Below are positions 32,706 to 40,905 of a stretch of 64,000 nt of DNA, piece after piece. A model generated the notes under the pieces. That model ran no database searches. It saw nothing but the letters and a program-made list of their open reading frames with translations, and had not been told where the DNA came from. Made by a program: the position numbers and the translations under genes. Origin of the DNA: VBDM01 sp035499735 (GTDB lineage Bacteria > Pseudomonadota > Gammaproteobacteria > Burkholderiales > SG8-39); NCBI GenBank assembly GCA_035499735.1, contig DATJYC010000019.1, positions 21,355 through 85,354 on the forward strand, in the 5' to 3' direction. Every line of letters starts with the position of its first letter. Positions within the stretch are counted from its first letter, which is position 1.

Positions 32706-33193
32706 GCCTGCCACCTCTCGATGAGTTCGCGCGCGCGCTCGCACGCCTCGGGGATCGCCTGGGCCACCGCTCCGCTCGGCGAGTCCGACCAGTCGATCGA
32801 CTGCGGCTGGATGCCGATGAGGGCGCGCCGCGCGGGCAGCCGCCCGCCGAGCGCGGCGAGCGCCATCAAGTCGAGCAGGCCCACCTCGTGGACGCTGCGC
32901 TTGCGCTCGCTGCCCAGGAACTCGTCCATGTCCTCTCCTACGAACACCGCGACGCTTCCGGGCGCGGCTTTCATCTCGGCGGCGTCGAGCACGATCAGCG
33001 CGGGGCTCTCCTCGATCAGCCCCGCCAGCGTGAAGCTCAGCGTCCCGCCGTCGGCGAACCGGATCGCCGGATCGCGGCAGCCCTGCTCGAGCCGCCGCAT
33101 GGCGTGCACGCCGGCGCCCTCGTCGCCGAGCAGCGTGTTGCCGATCCCGAGCACCAGGATCGCGGGATCAGCAGATGCGCGGGAGGGGATCAT
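32702..33193 (-). CDS. Hydrogenase maturation endopeptidase (HynD/HyaD/HupD type)
   Basis: The protein has 163 residues. It cleaves the C-terminal peptide of HynL after Ni insertion. The Ni-sensing acidic and histidine residues are present: LGIGNTLLGDEGAGVHAM (Glu in GDEG), LIVLDAAEM (Asp) and RSVHEVGLLDLM (His). The only plausible ATG (33193) lies 26 bases inside the end of hypE. It probably acts on the 15-residue tail of HynL encoded in the same operon. Confidence 0.92.
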   Translation of the reverse strand: MIPSRASADPAILVLGIGNTLLGDEGAGVHAMRRLEQGCRDPAIRFADGGTLSFTLAGLIEESPALIVLDAAEMKAAPGSVAVFVGEDMDEFLGSERKRSVHEVGLLDLMALAALGGRLPARRALIGIQPQSIDWSDSPSGAVAQAIPEACERARELIERWQA

Positions 33194-34175
33194 CTTCCAG
33201 CTCCTCCAGGCAGCGCTCGCCGCCCAGCTCCGTTTCCAGGACCACCTGCGGGCGCCCGTTCTGCACCACGCCGATGCGCGCGGCGTCGCTGCCGGCGGGC
33301 AGCGCGCGCCATGCATCGAGCGCGCGGTCGGCGTCCCCGGGCGCGAGCACCGCGACCACGCGGCCCTCGCACGCGAGGTACAGCGGATCGAATCCCAGCA
33401 TCTCGCAGACCGACGCCACGGGCGGCCTTACCGGGATCGCCGGGCCGTCCAGGCGCACGCACAGCCCGGTCTCATGCGCGATCTCGTGCGCCACCGTCGC
33501 CAGGCCGCCGCGGGTCGGATCGCGCATGAAGCGCAGCCCGGGCAGGTCGAGCAGCGCGGTAGTGAGCGGCAACACGCTCGCCGCGTCGGAAGCGAGGTCG
33601 CCGCGCAGGCCGAACTGCTCGCGCGCGAGCAGCACCGCCGTGCCGTGGTCGCCCACGGGGCCGCTCGCCAGAATCACGTCGCCCTCGCGGATGCGGTCCA
33701 GTCCCAGGCGGAGCCCGGGCCGGCGGATGCCCACTCCGGTGGTCGCGAAATACACGCCGCCGCCCTCGCCGCGGCGCACGACCTTGGTGTCGCCGGCGGC
33801 GACGCGCACCTCGCACTCGCGCGCGGCGAGCGCCATGCTTGCGACCAGGCGGTCGAGCCGCGCGAACTCCAGGCCCTCCTCGATGAAGGCGCTGAGGCTC
33901 AAGTACGCGGGAACCGCGCCGGCCACGGCGAGATCGTTCACGGTGCCGTGAACGGCGAGCGAGCCGATGTCGCCGCCCGGGAACTCGAGGGGCTGCACGG
34001 TGAATCCGTCGGTGGTGACGAGCACGTCTCCCTCGGGCAGCGGAAGATGCGCCGCGTCGCAGCGCGTGTCGAGCTCGGGGTTCGCGAGGTGCCGCACGAA
34101 CACCTCCTCGATCAGCTCGCGCATGAAGCGGCCGCCGTTGCCGTGCGCGAGGGTGACGTGCTGGCCGTCGATCAT
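33168..34175 (-). CDS. hypE: Hydrogenase maturation protein HypE
   Basis: The protein has 335 residues. It dehydrates the HypF-made thiocarbamoyl group on its C-terminal cysteine to cyanide for the Fe(CN)2CO ligand set. It begins with VTLAHGNGGRFMRELIEEVF, contains VTTDGFTVQPLEFPGGDIG and GDTKVV (AIR-synthase-like ATP site), and ends PRIC, the exact C-terminal cysteine signature of HypE. It overlaps hypF by 4 bases and the protease by 26 bases. Confidence 0.97.
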   Translation of the reverse strand: MIDGQHVTLAHGNGGRFMRELIEEVFVRHLANPELDTRCDAAHLPLPEGDVLVTTDGFTVQPLEFPGGDIGSLAVHGTVNDLAVAGAVPAYLSLSAFIEEGLEFARLDRLVASMALAARECEVRVAAGDTKVVRRGEGGGVYFATTGVGIRRPGLRLGLDRIREGDVILASGPVGDHGTAVLLAREQFGLRGDLASDAASVLPLTTALLDLPGLRFMRDPTRGGLATVAHEIAHETGLCVRLDGPAIPVRPPVASVCEMLGFDPLYLACEGRVVAVLAPGDADRALDAWRALPAGSDAARIGVVQNGRPQVVLETELGGERCLEELEDDPLPRIC

Positions 34176-36361
34176 GAAAGCGCTCCCGTCTCGATCAGTT
34201 GCCCGAACGCGAGGCCCGCGTCGTTGCACGGGATGCGCTCCGGGACGAGCACCTCGAAGCCGTCCGCCTGCGCGTCGCGCGCGACGCGCTCGCACAGCAC
34301 GCGGTTCTGGAAGACCCCGCCTGTGAGCCCGATGCGCGACACGCCGTGCGCCTCGCGCACGGCGCGCGCCTGGTCGAGCAGCGTGCCCGCGAGCGAAGCG
34401 TGGAAAATCGAAGCCCGTTCCTTCACCCGGGTATCGGGATCGAGAAGACGCTCGATCAGCGGCTCCCAGTCGCTGACCCACAGGCCGCCGCGCCGCTCGA
34501 GCGGCAGCGGGACAGCGGGGCCGTCCCCGGCCGCCTCCGCCTCGAGCGCCATCGGCGCCTGCGCCTCGAAGCTCGCGTTCGAGACGAGCCCGAGGAGCGC
34601 GGCAGCGGCGTCGAACAGGCGCCCCGCCGACGACGTGCGCGGGCAGTTCACGCCGCGCTCCCGGGCGTCGCGCAGGAGATCCGAGCCTTTCGGGCAATTT
34701 TCCCAGCTTCTCCCGGTCTCCCAGCACAGCGCGAGGGCGCTGCGCCAGGGCTCGCGCGCCGCGCGCTCGCCGCCGAGCAGCGAAAACGGGCGCAGGCTCG
34801 CGACGCGGCGCCAGGCGCCGGGGCGCCCGAGCAGGGCCTCCCCGCCCCACAGCGTGCCGTCTTCGCCCAGGCCCGCGCCGTCCCAGGTGAAGATCAGCCC
34901 GTCGCCGTCGCGCGGGAATTCCCCGGCCAGAGCCGAAGCATGGGCCCGGTGATGAAAGACCCGCCTCACCGGCAGACCCCACCTTTCGGCGAGACGCGTA
35001 GTGCCGTAGCCGGAATGCGCGTCGCAAACGAGGCCTGCCGCGCTCACGCCGTAGAGTCGCTGCAGGTCTTCCGCCACCTGCTCGAGCAGGGCGAGGCTGC
35101 GCGGCGCGTCCATGTCGCCCAGGTGCGGCGACACGATCGCGCGCCGCTCCCAGCCGAGCGCCACCGTGTTCTTGAGGTGCCCGCCCAGAGCGAGCAGCGG
35201 CCGCGGCAGCCGGAACGGCAGGTCGATCTCGAGCGGCGCGTTGCCGCGCCCGAGGCGGATCGGCCGCGGCTTGCCGAGGATGACGCGGAAGACCGGATCG
35301 TCGGCGGGGCGCGCGATCGGCCGGTCGTGATGCAGGAACGCATCGGCGACGTGCGCGAGCCGCGCCTCGGCCTCCGCGTTGCCGGTCAGCACCGGCTCGC
35401 CGCTCAGGTTGCCCGAGGTGGCGACGAGCGGCGCGCCGAAATCCTCGAGCAGCAGGTGATGCAGCGGGCTGTACGGCAGCATCGCGCCTATTTCGCCGCA
35501 GCCCGGCGCGATCTCGGGCGCGAGCGTCGGGACTTCGCTCTTCGGCAGCAGCACGATCGGGCGCGCCGGGTCGAGCAGCTCGGCGCCGGCGAACCCAGAG
35601 TCCATGGGAAACATCACTGCCAGGGGCTTGTGCGGGCGCCGCTTGCGCGTTCGCAGCGCCGTGACCGCGGCGGAGCTCCGCGCGTCGCACATCAGGTGGT
35701 AGCCGCCGATGCCTTTGACCGCGACCACCTTGCCTTCGCGCAGCGCGACGACGCAGGCCGCGAGCGCCGCCTCGCCCGAGAGCGGGCCGAAGGCGAGCCG
35801 CGGCCCGCAGTCGGGGCAGGCGACGGGCTCGGCGTGGAAGCGCCGGTCGAGCGGATCGGAATACTCGACCGCGCAGCGCGCGCACATCGGAAAGCCCGCC
35901 ATGGTGGTCCTCGCACGGTCGTACGGGAGGCCGCGTATCAGCGTGTAGCGCGGGCCGCATTGAGTGCAGTTGATGAAGGGGTAGCGGTAGCGGCGGTCGC
36001 GCGGGTCGCGCAGCTCGGCGAGGCAGGCGTCGCAGGCGAAGTAGTCGGGCGGGACTCCGACGTGCGCGGGCGAGTCCGCGCGGCTCTCGAGTATCGAGAA
36101 GCCCTGCACCGGCTCGCGCGGCACCGGCGAGTCGGCGAGCTTCCGCGGGCGCGCGAGCGGCGGCGCTTCCGCGATCAGCGTGTCCCCGAAGGAGGAGAGC
36201 GCCTCGGGGCGGCCCTGCGCCAGGACCTCGACCGTTCCGGCCCGGTTGCGCACCCAGCCCTCGACCCGGTAGCGGTGCGCGGTCCTGTATACGAAGGGGC
36301 GAAAGCCCACGCCCTGCACCCGGCCGCCGAACAGCCATCTCCTCGCCTGGTCGTCGGACAA
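34172..36361 (-). CDS. hypF: Carbamoyltransferase HypF
   Basis: The protein has 729 residues. Domains in order are: acylphosphatase (GRVQGVGFRPFVYRTAHRY), two zinc-finger pairs (CDACLAEL, CTQCGPRYT, CARCAVEY, CPDCGPRL), YrdC-like domain (KGIGGYHLMCDARS, KRRPHKPLAVMFP) and Kae1-like domain (VFHHRAHASALAGEF, LTGGVFQNRVLCERV, CNDAGLAFGQ). It transfers carbamoyl from carbamoyl phosphate to HypE. Length is normal. It starts 10 bp after the hypD stop. Confidence 0.97.
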   Translation of the reverse strand: MSDDQARRWLFGGRVQGVGFRPFVYRTAHRYRVEGWVRNRAGTVEVLAQGRPEALSSFGDTLIAEAPPLARPRKLADSPVPREPVQGFSILESRADSPAHVGVPPDYFACDACLAELRDPRDRRYRYPFINCTQCGPRYTLIRGLPYDRARTTMAGFPMCARCAVEYSDPLDRRFHAEPVACPDCGPRLAFGPLSGEAALAACVVALREGKVVAVKGIGGYHLMCDARSSAAVTALRTRKRRPHKPLAVMFPMDSGFAGAELLDPARPIVLLPKSEVPTLAPEIAPGCGEIGAMLPYSPLHHLLLEDFGAPLVATSGNLSGEPVLTGNAEAEARLAHVADAFLHHDRPIARPADDPVFRVILGKPRPIRLGRGNAPLEIDLPFRLPRPLLALGGHLKNTVALGWERRAIVSPHLGDMDAPRSLALLEQVAEDLQRLYGVSAAGLVCDAHSGYGTTRLAERWGLPVRRVFHHRAHASALAGEFPRDGDGLIFTWDGAGLGEDGTLWGGEALLGRPGAWRRVASLRPFSLLGGERAAREPWRSALALCWETGRSWENCPKGSDLLRDARERGVNCPRTSSAGRLFDAAAALLGLVSNASFEAQAPMALEAEAAGDGPAVPLPLERRGGLWVSDWEPLIERLLDPDTRVKERASIFHASLAGTLLDQARAVREAHGVSRIGLTGGVFQNRVLCERVARDAQADGFEVLVPERIPCNDAGLAFGQLIETGALS

Positions 36362-36371
36362 TGTCGTCTCC

Positions 36372-37478
36372 TCAGGCGGCCTTCTCGGCTCTCGACGTGC
36401 GCACGCCGGCCGACCACCAGATGCGGCACGCGCCCTCGTCCGACACCATGCACGGACCGATCGGCGTGCGCGGCGTGCACGCGCGGCCGTAGAGGTAGCA
36501 CTGGTCGGGATAGATCTTGCCGAGCACCACGCGCGCGCAGTCGCATCCGGGCGGCATCTGCCCCGCGCGCTTGCGCTGCGCGTCGGCGTAGTCGGGGAAG
36601 CGCTCGGCGGCGTCGTAGGCGCGGTACGCGTCGCGCAGCGCGAACCCCGAGCGGGGGATCGTGCCGATGCCGCGCCAGTTCGCGTCGACCACGCGCATCA
36701 CCTCGGCGAGGTGGCGGCGCGCCGTGGGGTTGCCCCCCGGGCGCACGAGCTCCGGATAGCAGTTGTCCAGAAAACATCTCCCCTCGATCAGCTGGCGCAG
36801 CACCGAGTAGGTCCCGGCAAGCAGGCTCTCCGCGGTGAAGCCCGAGACGGCAGCGGGAATGCCGTGCTTCTGCGGCACGAAGGCCCATTCCTCCGGGCCC
36901 ATCACGGTCGACACGTGCCCCGGCGCGATCAGCGCGTCGAAGCCGGGCTGCCCGGAATCGAGCAGCATCGCAACGGCGGGCCAGGTGAGGCGGCCTGCGA
37001 GCAGCACCGACAGATTGCCCGGCACGCCCTGGGCGAGCATTCCTGCCACGGGCGCGGTGGTCGTCTCGAAGCCCGCGGCGAAGAACACCACGGGCCGGTC
37101 CGGATTCTCGCGCGCGATGCGCACGGCCTCGAGCGGCGAGGCGATCGGCCGTATGTCGGCGCCCGCGGCCTTGGCCTGCTCGAGCGACCGCGCCTCGCCC
37201 TTGTGGACGTTCACCGGCACGCGCAGCATGTCGCCGAAGGCGAGGAGCGTCACCGCCTCGCGGCGCGCGATCTGGATCGCCTGGTAGACGGCCTCCTCGG
37301 GACACACGCATACCGGGCACCCCGGGCCGGGAACCAGCTCGACGCGCTCGGGGAGCGCGCGCCGCAATCCGGCCATGGAGATGGAGCGCTCGTGCCCGCC
37401 GCAGACGTTCATGATCTTGAACGTCCGCGGGAGATCGAGCGCGCGAATCCTATCCAGCCACTCTTTCGCGGTGATCAT
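36372..37478 (-). CDS. hypD: Hydrogenase Fe-ligand assembly protein HypD
   Basis: The protein has 368 residues. It is a 4Fe-4S scaffold that holds Fe(CN)2CO with HypC. Family motifs are MNVCGGHERS near the N-terminus, ELVPGPGCPVCVCP, VFFAAGFETTTAP, APGHVSTVMG, and the C-terminal cysteine-rich stretch CDCARVVLGKIYP, QCYLYGRACTPR, GPCMVSDEGACRI. The ATG at 37478 lies 28 bases inside the end of hypB, so they are coupled. Confidence 0.97.
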   Translation of the reverse strand: MITAKEWLDRIRALDLPRTFKIMNVCGGHERSISMAGLRRALPERVELVPGPGCPVCVCPEEAVYQAIQIARREAVTLLAFGDMLRVPVNVHKGEARSLEQAKAAGADIRPIASPLEAVRIARENPDRPVVFFAAGFETTTAPVAGMLAQGVPGNLSVLLAGRLTWPAVAMLLDSGQPGFDALIAPGHVSTVMGPEEWAFVPQKHGIPAAVSGFTAESLLAGTYSVLRQLIEGRCFLDNCYPELVRPGGNPTARRHLAEVMRVVDANWRGIGTIPRSGFALRDAYRAYDAAERFPDYADAQRKRAGQMPPGCDCARVVLGKIYPDQCYLYGRACTPRTPIGPCMVSDEGACRIWWSAGVRTSRAEKAA

Positions 37479-38220
37479 GGGGATGTGCCTCCCTCACTGA
37501 CGCCAGTCCCGCGCGCACCCACTCCAGCCAGGGCCGCAGGTTCGTGCCTTTGCGCGCCGACAGCGCGTGCATCGGCGCCGGGCTCGCGAGCTCGCGCACG
37601 CAGCGCTCGGCGCGCGCCGGGTCGAAGTCCTCCATGTGCGGAGCGAGGTCGCACTTCGTGAGCAGCACCAGGTCCGCGCCGCGGAAGAGCACCGGATACT
37701 TGGCCGGCTTGTCGTCGCCCTCGGTGTACGAAAGCAGCGCGACGCTGCGGTGCTGCCCCAGGTCGAAGCTCGCCGGGCAGACGAGGTTGCCGACGTTCTC
37801 GATGAAGAGCACGTCCAGCCCGTCCAGGTCCATCTCGTGCAGCGCGTCGTGCACCATGTGCGCGTCGAGATGGCAGGCGCCGCCCGTCGTGATCTGGACG
37901 GCGGGCACGCCGCGGGCGCGGATGCGCTTCGCGTCGTTCTCGGTCTCCAGGTCGCCGACCAGCGCCGCGACGCGCAGCTCGCCGCGGAACGCGTCGGCGG
38001 TCGCCTCGAGCAGCGCGGTCTTGCCCGAGCCCGGCGCCGACATCAGGTTCACCGCGAGAACGCGGTGCTCGTCGAAATGCTCCCGGTTGTGGCGCGCGGT
38101 CCTGTCGTTCGCGGCGAGCAGGCGATCGAGCACGTCGACGGCGGTCGTCCCGTGCGCCACGGGCGCTCGCGCGAGCTCCGCGTTGCCCGGGGTGACGTTG
38201 CAGCCGCAGGTCTCACACAT
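37450..38220 (-). CDS. hypB: Hydrogenase nickel incorporation GTPase HypB
   Basis: The protein has 256 residues. The N-terminal metal motif is CETCGCN, without a long histidine-rich linker. P-loop MSAPGSGKTALL, VGDLETENDAKRIRARGVPAVQITTGGACHLDA (metal-binding and switch regions), FIENVGNLVCPASFDLGQ and VLLTKCDLAPHM (NKXD-like specificity loop) follow. It delivers Ni to the large subunit together with HypA. It overlaps hypA by 8 bases. Confidence 0.97.
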   Translation of the reverse strand: MCETCGCNVTPGNAELARAPVAHGTTAVDVLDRLLAANDRTARHNREHFDEHRVLAVNLMSAPGSGKTALLEATADAFRGELRVAALVGDLETENDAKRIRARGVPAVQITTGGACHLDAHMVHDALHEMDLDGLDVLFIENVGNLVCPASFDLGQHRSVALLSYTEGDDKPAKYPVLFRGADLVLLTKCDLAPHMEDFDPARAERCVRELASPAPMHALSARKGTNLRPWLEWVRAGLASVREAHPHDHRERVAG

Positions 38221-38560
38221 CGCCGTCGAGCTCCACTCCGAGGAGCAGCAGCTCGTCGCCGCTCGCGAGGTCGGTCCGCCAGTCGCCGCACTCGCCGCAC
38301 AGCAGGCGGTTCGCGCTCGCCGCGGATTCGGCGCCGCAGCTACGGCAGCGCACGCGCACCGGCGCCTCGTCGATGTCTAGCTCCGAGCCCTCGGCCGCGG
38401 TTCCGGCGCAGGCGAGGGGATAGGCGTGCGCGAGCAATCCCGGCTCGACGCCGGACAGCGGGCCGACGGCGAGGCGCACGCGGCTCACCCGGCCCGCGCG
38501 CTCGCGCGCAATGCCCTCGACCCGCTCGAGCAGGGCCTGGCAGATCGCCAGCTCATGCAC
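38213..38560 (-). CDS. hypA: Hydrogenase nickel chaperone HypA
   Basis: The protein has 115 residues. It begins MHELAICQALLERVEGIA, with H2 as Ni ligand. The zinc ribbon is CRSCGAE followed by CGECGDW. The tail ELLLLGVELDGDV is typical. It overlaps the hypC stop by 8 bases and hypB by 8 bases. Confidence 0.96.
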   Translation of the reverse strand: MHELAICQALLERVEGIARERAGRVSRVRLAVGPLSGVEPGLLAHAYPLACAGTAAEGSELDIDEAPVRVRCRSCGAESAASANRLLCGECGDWRTDLASGDELLLLGVELDGDV

Positions 38561-38795
38561 CGGATTCGCCCGCCTCGGCGGCGAGCACCTCGTCGTAGAG
38601 CTCCCAGGCCGAGCGCGCCTCCTGCGGGGTCATCTTCTGGATCGCGTAGCCGACGTGGACCATGACGAACTCGCCGATCGCCGGGCGCTCGTCCTGGAGC
38701 AGGAACAGGCTCACGTCCCGCTCCACGCCCTTGGCGCTGCAGCGCGCGACATAGCCCTCGATGGCGACGACCTCCATGGGAATGCCAAGGCACAT
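38553..38795 (-). CDS. hypC: Hydrogenase assembly chaperone HypC
   Basis: The protein has 80 residues. It begins with the invariant MCLGIP (C2 binds the Fe complex), then VVAIEGYVARCSAKGVERDVSL and a conserved GEFVMVHVGYAIQKMTPQEA. The ATG at 38795 is preceded by a strong GGAGGAGG. It is the first gene of the 13-gene hyp-hyn operon running to 26173. A perfect FNR box lies 65 bp upstream. Confidence 0.97.
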   Translation of the reverse strand: MCLGIPMEVVAIEGYVARCSAKGVERDVSLFLLQDERPAIGEFVMVHVGYAIQKMTPQEARSAWELYDEVLAAEAGESGA

Positions 38796-38859
38796 GGCCG
38801 GACCTCCTCCTCGCACGGCAGGGTTCCAGGCCACCCTACCGGTTTGCGGGAGGGACTAC

Positions 38860-38873
38860 TTGATCTGGATCAA
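38860..38873 (-). promoter_or_regulatory. Perfect FNR box upstream of the hyp-hyn operon
   Basis: The site is TTGAT-CTGG-ATCAA. A -10-like TAGGGT at 38838-38833 begins 22 bp further, predicting a start near 38825 and a 30-nt leader carrying GGAGGAGG before hypC. It lies in the 133-bp gap between hypC and the end of the nar operon. Confidence 0.82.
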
Positions 38874-38928
38874 AGAGCGCGCCGGCCGCGCCAACGGCCC
38901 ATTCCAGGCACCGTCGGGGCGAGGCGCG

Positions 38929-39561
38929 CTACTGCACCAGCGGCGACGCGCCTTCGGCGAGAATCTGCAGGTATTGCGCGACTGCGCGCTCGGTGGAGCG
39001 CTCGCGCAGGAAGGCTTCGATCCCGGCGCGCGCCTCCTCGAACGGCACGGTGCGGCCGGCGATGCGGCGCGCAACGTGCACCACGTGAAACCCGTGGCGC
39101 GTGGTGACGAGGTCGGGCAGCACGCCGAGCCGAGCGTCCCCGAACAGCGCGGCCTCGAACTCCGGAACGGTATCGGCGCGGCCGATCTGCCCGAGCGAGC
39201 CGCCCTGCGCCGCGGACGGGCAGTTCGAGTACTGCGCGGCGAGGTCGGCGAAGCGCGCGGGGTCCTTCGTCGCGATGGCATGCACTTCGGCTGCCTTGGC
39301 GCGCAATGCTCCCGGCGGGACGCGCGGCGTGATGGCGAACAGGATATGGCTCACCTCGGCCAGATCGCCCGAGCTGAACCGGGCGGTATTGCGGTCGTAG
39401 TAGCGGCGGCACTCCTCGCCGGTCGGGTCGGGTGTCTTCACTTCGAGATCGAGCAGCCGCTCGAGCACCTCGTCCTCGGACCCGGCCTCGAGCCCGAGCT
39501 CGGCCGCCCGCTTAAGCAGAAGCGCCCGCACGTCGCCGAGACTTTGCGGCTTGGATTCCAC
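38929..39561 (-). CDS. PpiC-type (parvulin) peptidyl-prolyl isomerase of the nar operon
   Basis: The protein has 210 residues. The parvulin domain is at about 75-185: AEVSHILFAITPRV, RFADLAAQYSNCPSAAQGGSLGQIGRADTVPEFEAALF and TRHGFHVVHVARRIAG. No signal peptide is visible, so it is predicted cytoplasmic, like NifM-type isomerases that assist metalloenzyme folding. A parvulin gene directly after narI is a known arrangement in beta- and gammaproteobacteria and probably helps fold nitrate reductase. It is 4 bp after narI. Confidence 0.92.
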   Translation of the reverse strand: MESKPQSLGDVRALLLKRAAELGLEAGSEDEVLERLLDLEVKTPDPTGEECRRYYDRNTARFSSGDLAEVSHILFAITPRVPPGALRAKAAEVHAIATKDPARFADLAAQYSNCPSAAQGGSLGQIGRADTVPEFEAALFGDARLGVLPDLVTTRHGFHVVHVARRIAGRTVPFEEARAGIEAFLRERSTERAVAQYLQILAEGASPLVQ

Positions 39562-39565
39562 GGCT

Positions 39566-40255
39566 TCAGCCTCTCGGGCGCACGATCTGGTACGCGCGGG
39601 TGAGGTAAGCCACGGCGGCGAAGCCGCTCCAGACGTGCACCAGACGCGAGAACGGAAACAGGAGGAACATCGTCAGTCCGAAGAACAGATGCACCCTGTA
39701 GATCCACGGGACCTCCCGGATGAAATCGGCCGCGCCGCCGCGGAACGTCGCGATGTGCTGCGCCCACTGGCCGAGCAGCAGCATGACCCCGCCCTCGCGG
39801 TGCTGCAGCGAGAAGAAGATGGAGACGAGGCCCAGGAGCAGCGTCGCCAGGATCCACAGCAGGATGAAGATGTCCATGGACGTCGAGGTAGCGCGGATGC
39901 GCGACTCGGCGAGCCGCCGGTGCACGAGCAGTATCAGGCCGACGAGGCAGATCGCGCCGAAGGTGGCGCCCGCCCCTATGGCGAGCATCTGCTTGGCTTC
40001 GGTCGATAGGCCCAGCGCGTGATAGAGGTCGGCGGGCGTGAGCAGGCCGAACAGGTGCCCGAAGAAAAGCATCAGGATGCCGATGTGGAAGAGGTTGGAG
40101 CCCCAGCGCAATTGCCCGCGGCGCAGGAGCTGGCTCGAGTCGCTCTTCCACGTGTACTGCTCGCGCTCGAAGCGCACCAGCGACCCGAGCAGGAACACGG
40201 CGAGACAGACGTACGGATAGATGCCGAACAACAATTGATGCGCGAAGTCGCTCAT
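39566..40255 (-). CDS. narI: Respiratory nitrate reductase gamma subunit (cytochrome b)
   Basis: The protein has 229 residues with five transmembrane helices (YPYVCLAVFLLGSLVRFE; LFHIGILMLFFGHLFGLL; QMLAIGAGATFGAICLVGLILL; ILLWILATLLLGLVSIFFS; VHLFFGLTMFLLFPFSRLVHVWSG). The heme-b histidines are at FHIG, FFGH, YRVH and LVHVW. It oxidises ubiquinol on the periplasmic side and feeds NarH. It overlaps narJ by 4 bases. Confidence 0.96.
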   Translation of the reverse strand: MSDFAHQLLFGIYPYVCLAVFLLGSLVRFEREQYTWKSDSSQLLRRGQLRWGSNLFHIGILMLFFGHLFGLLTPADLYHALGLSTEAKQMLAIGAGATFGAICLVGLILLVHRRLAESRIRATSTSMDIFILLWILATLLLGLVSIFFSLQHREGGVMLLLGQWAQHIATFRGGAADFIREVPWIYRVHLFFGLTMFLLFPFSRLVHVWSGFAAVAYLTRAYQIVRPRG

Positions 40256-40905
40256 GCCGGCGTCCTCTTGGGGTAGAACTGAACGGTCTGCGGCCCGACC
40301 TGCGGTCCGCCGAAAGTGACCTCAGGGTCCCTCCATTCGCGATCCAGCACCGCCAAATCCTCCGCCGGGGAGGATCCCTCGACGGGCTTCTTCGCGAGCC
40401 CCGGCTCCCCGGCGATGGCGAGCAGCGCGCCGAACAGGGCCGAATAGCGGCTGCCGCGCTCGGCGAGCCGATCGCCCACACCGCGAAGGATGTCCGCGGT
40501 CTCCCCGAGCAGGCCCTTCGCCTCGTCGGGCGAGACGAGCGAGAGAAACTCCAGAAACGCCGGAAGATAGTCCGGAAGCTCGCTGCTGACCACGCGCACG
40601 CCGCGCTTGGCGTATGTGGCGAGCAGGTCGACCATCGCTTGGCCGCGGTCGCGCGACTCGCCGTGCACGTGCTCGAAGAGGTGCAGCGACAGCGAGCGGC
40701 TGCGGTCGAACAGCGACACGTAGCGCTCCTGCAGCTCGTACAGGTCACCGCCCGCGAGCTCGGCGATCAGCGCCTCGACCTCGCGCCGCGCCGCGCGCGG
40801 CAGCAACCCTTCCGCGTCGAGCACCGCGCCGATCTCGGCGAGCGCCTCGAGGAGCGCGGGCTCCGGATGCGACAGCAGGGCCGACAGCGCGAGGTAGGTC
40901 TTCAC
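40252..40905 (-). CDS. narJ: Nitrate reductase molybdenum cofactor assembly chaperone
   Basis: The protein has 217 residues and starts at GTG 40905, overlapping the narH stop. It is a TorD/NarJ-family chaperone, all-helical. ALSALLSHPEPALLEAL, DLYELQERYVSLFDRSRSLSLHLFEHVHGESRDRGQAMVDL and VSSELPDYLPAFLEFLS are family hallmarks. It binds the NarG N-terminus to allow Mo-cofactor insertion before membrane attachment. Confidence 0.96.
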   Translation of the reverse strand: MKTYLALSALLSHPEPALLEALAEIGAVLDAEGLLPRAARREVEALIAELAGGDLYELQERYVSLFDRSRSLSLHLFEHVHGESRDRGQAMVDLLATYAKRGVRVVSSELPDYLPAFLEFLSLVSPDEAKGLLGETADILRGVGDRLAERGSRYSALFGALLAIAGEPGLAKKPVEGSSPAEDLAVLDREWRDPEVTFGGPQVGPQTVQFYPKRTPA

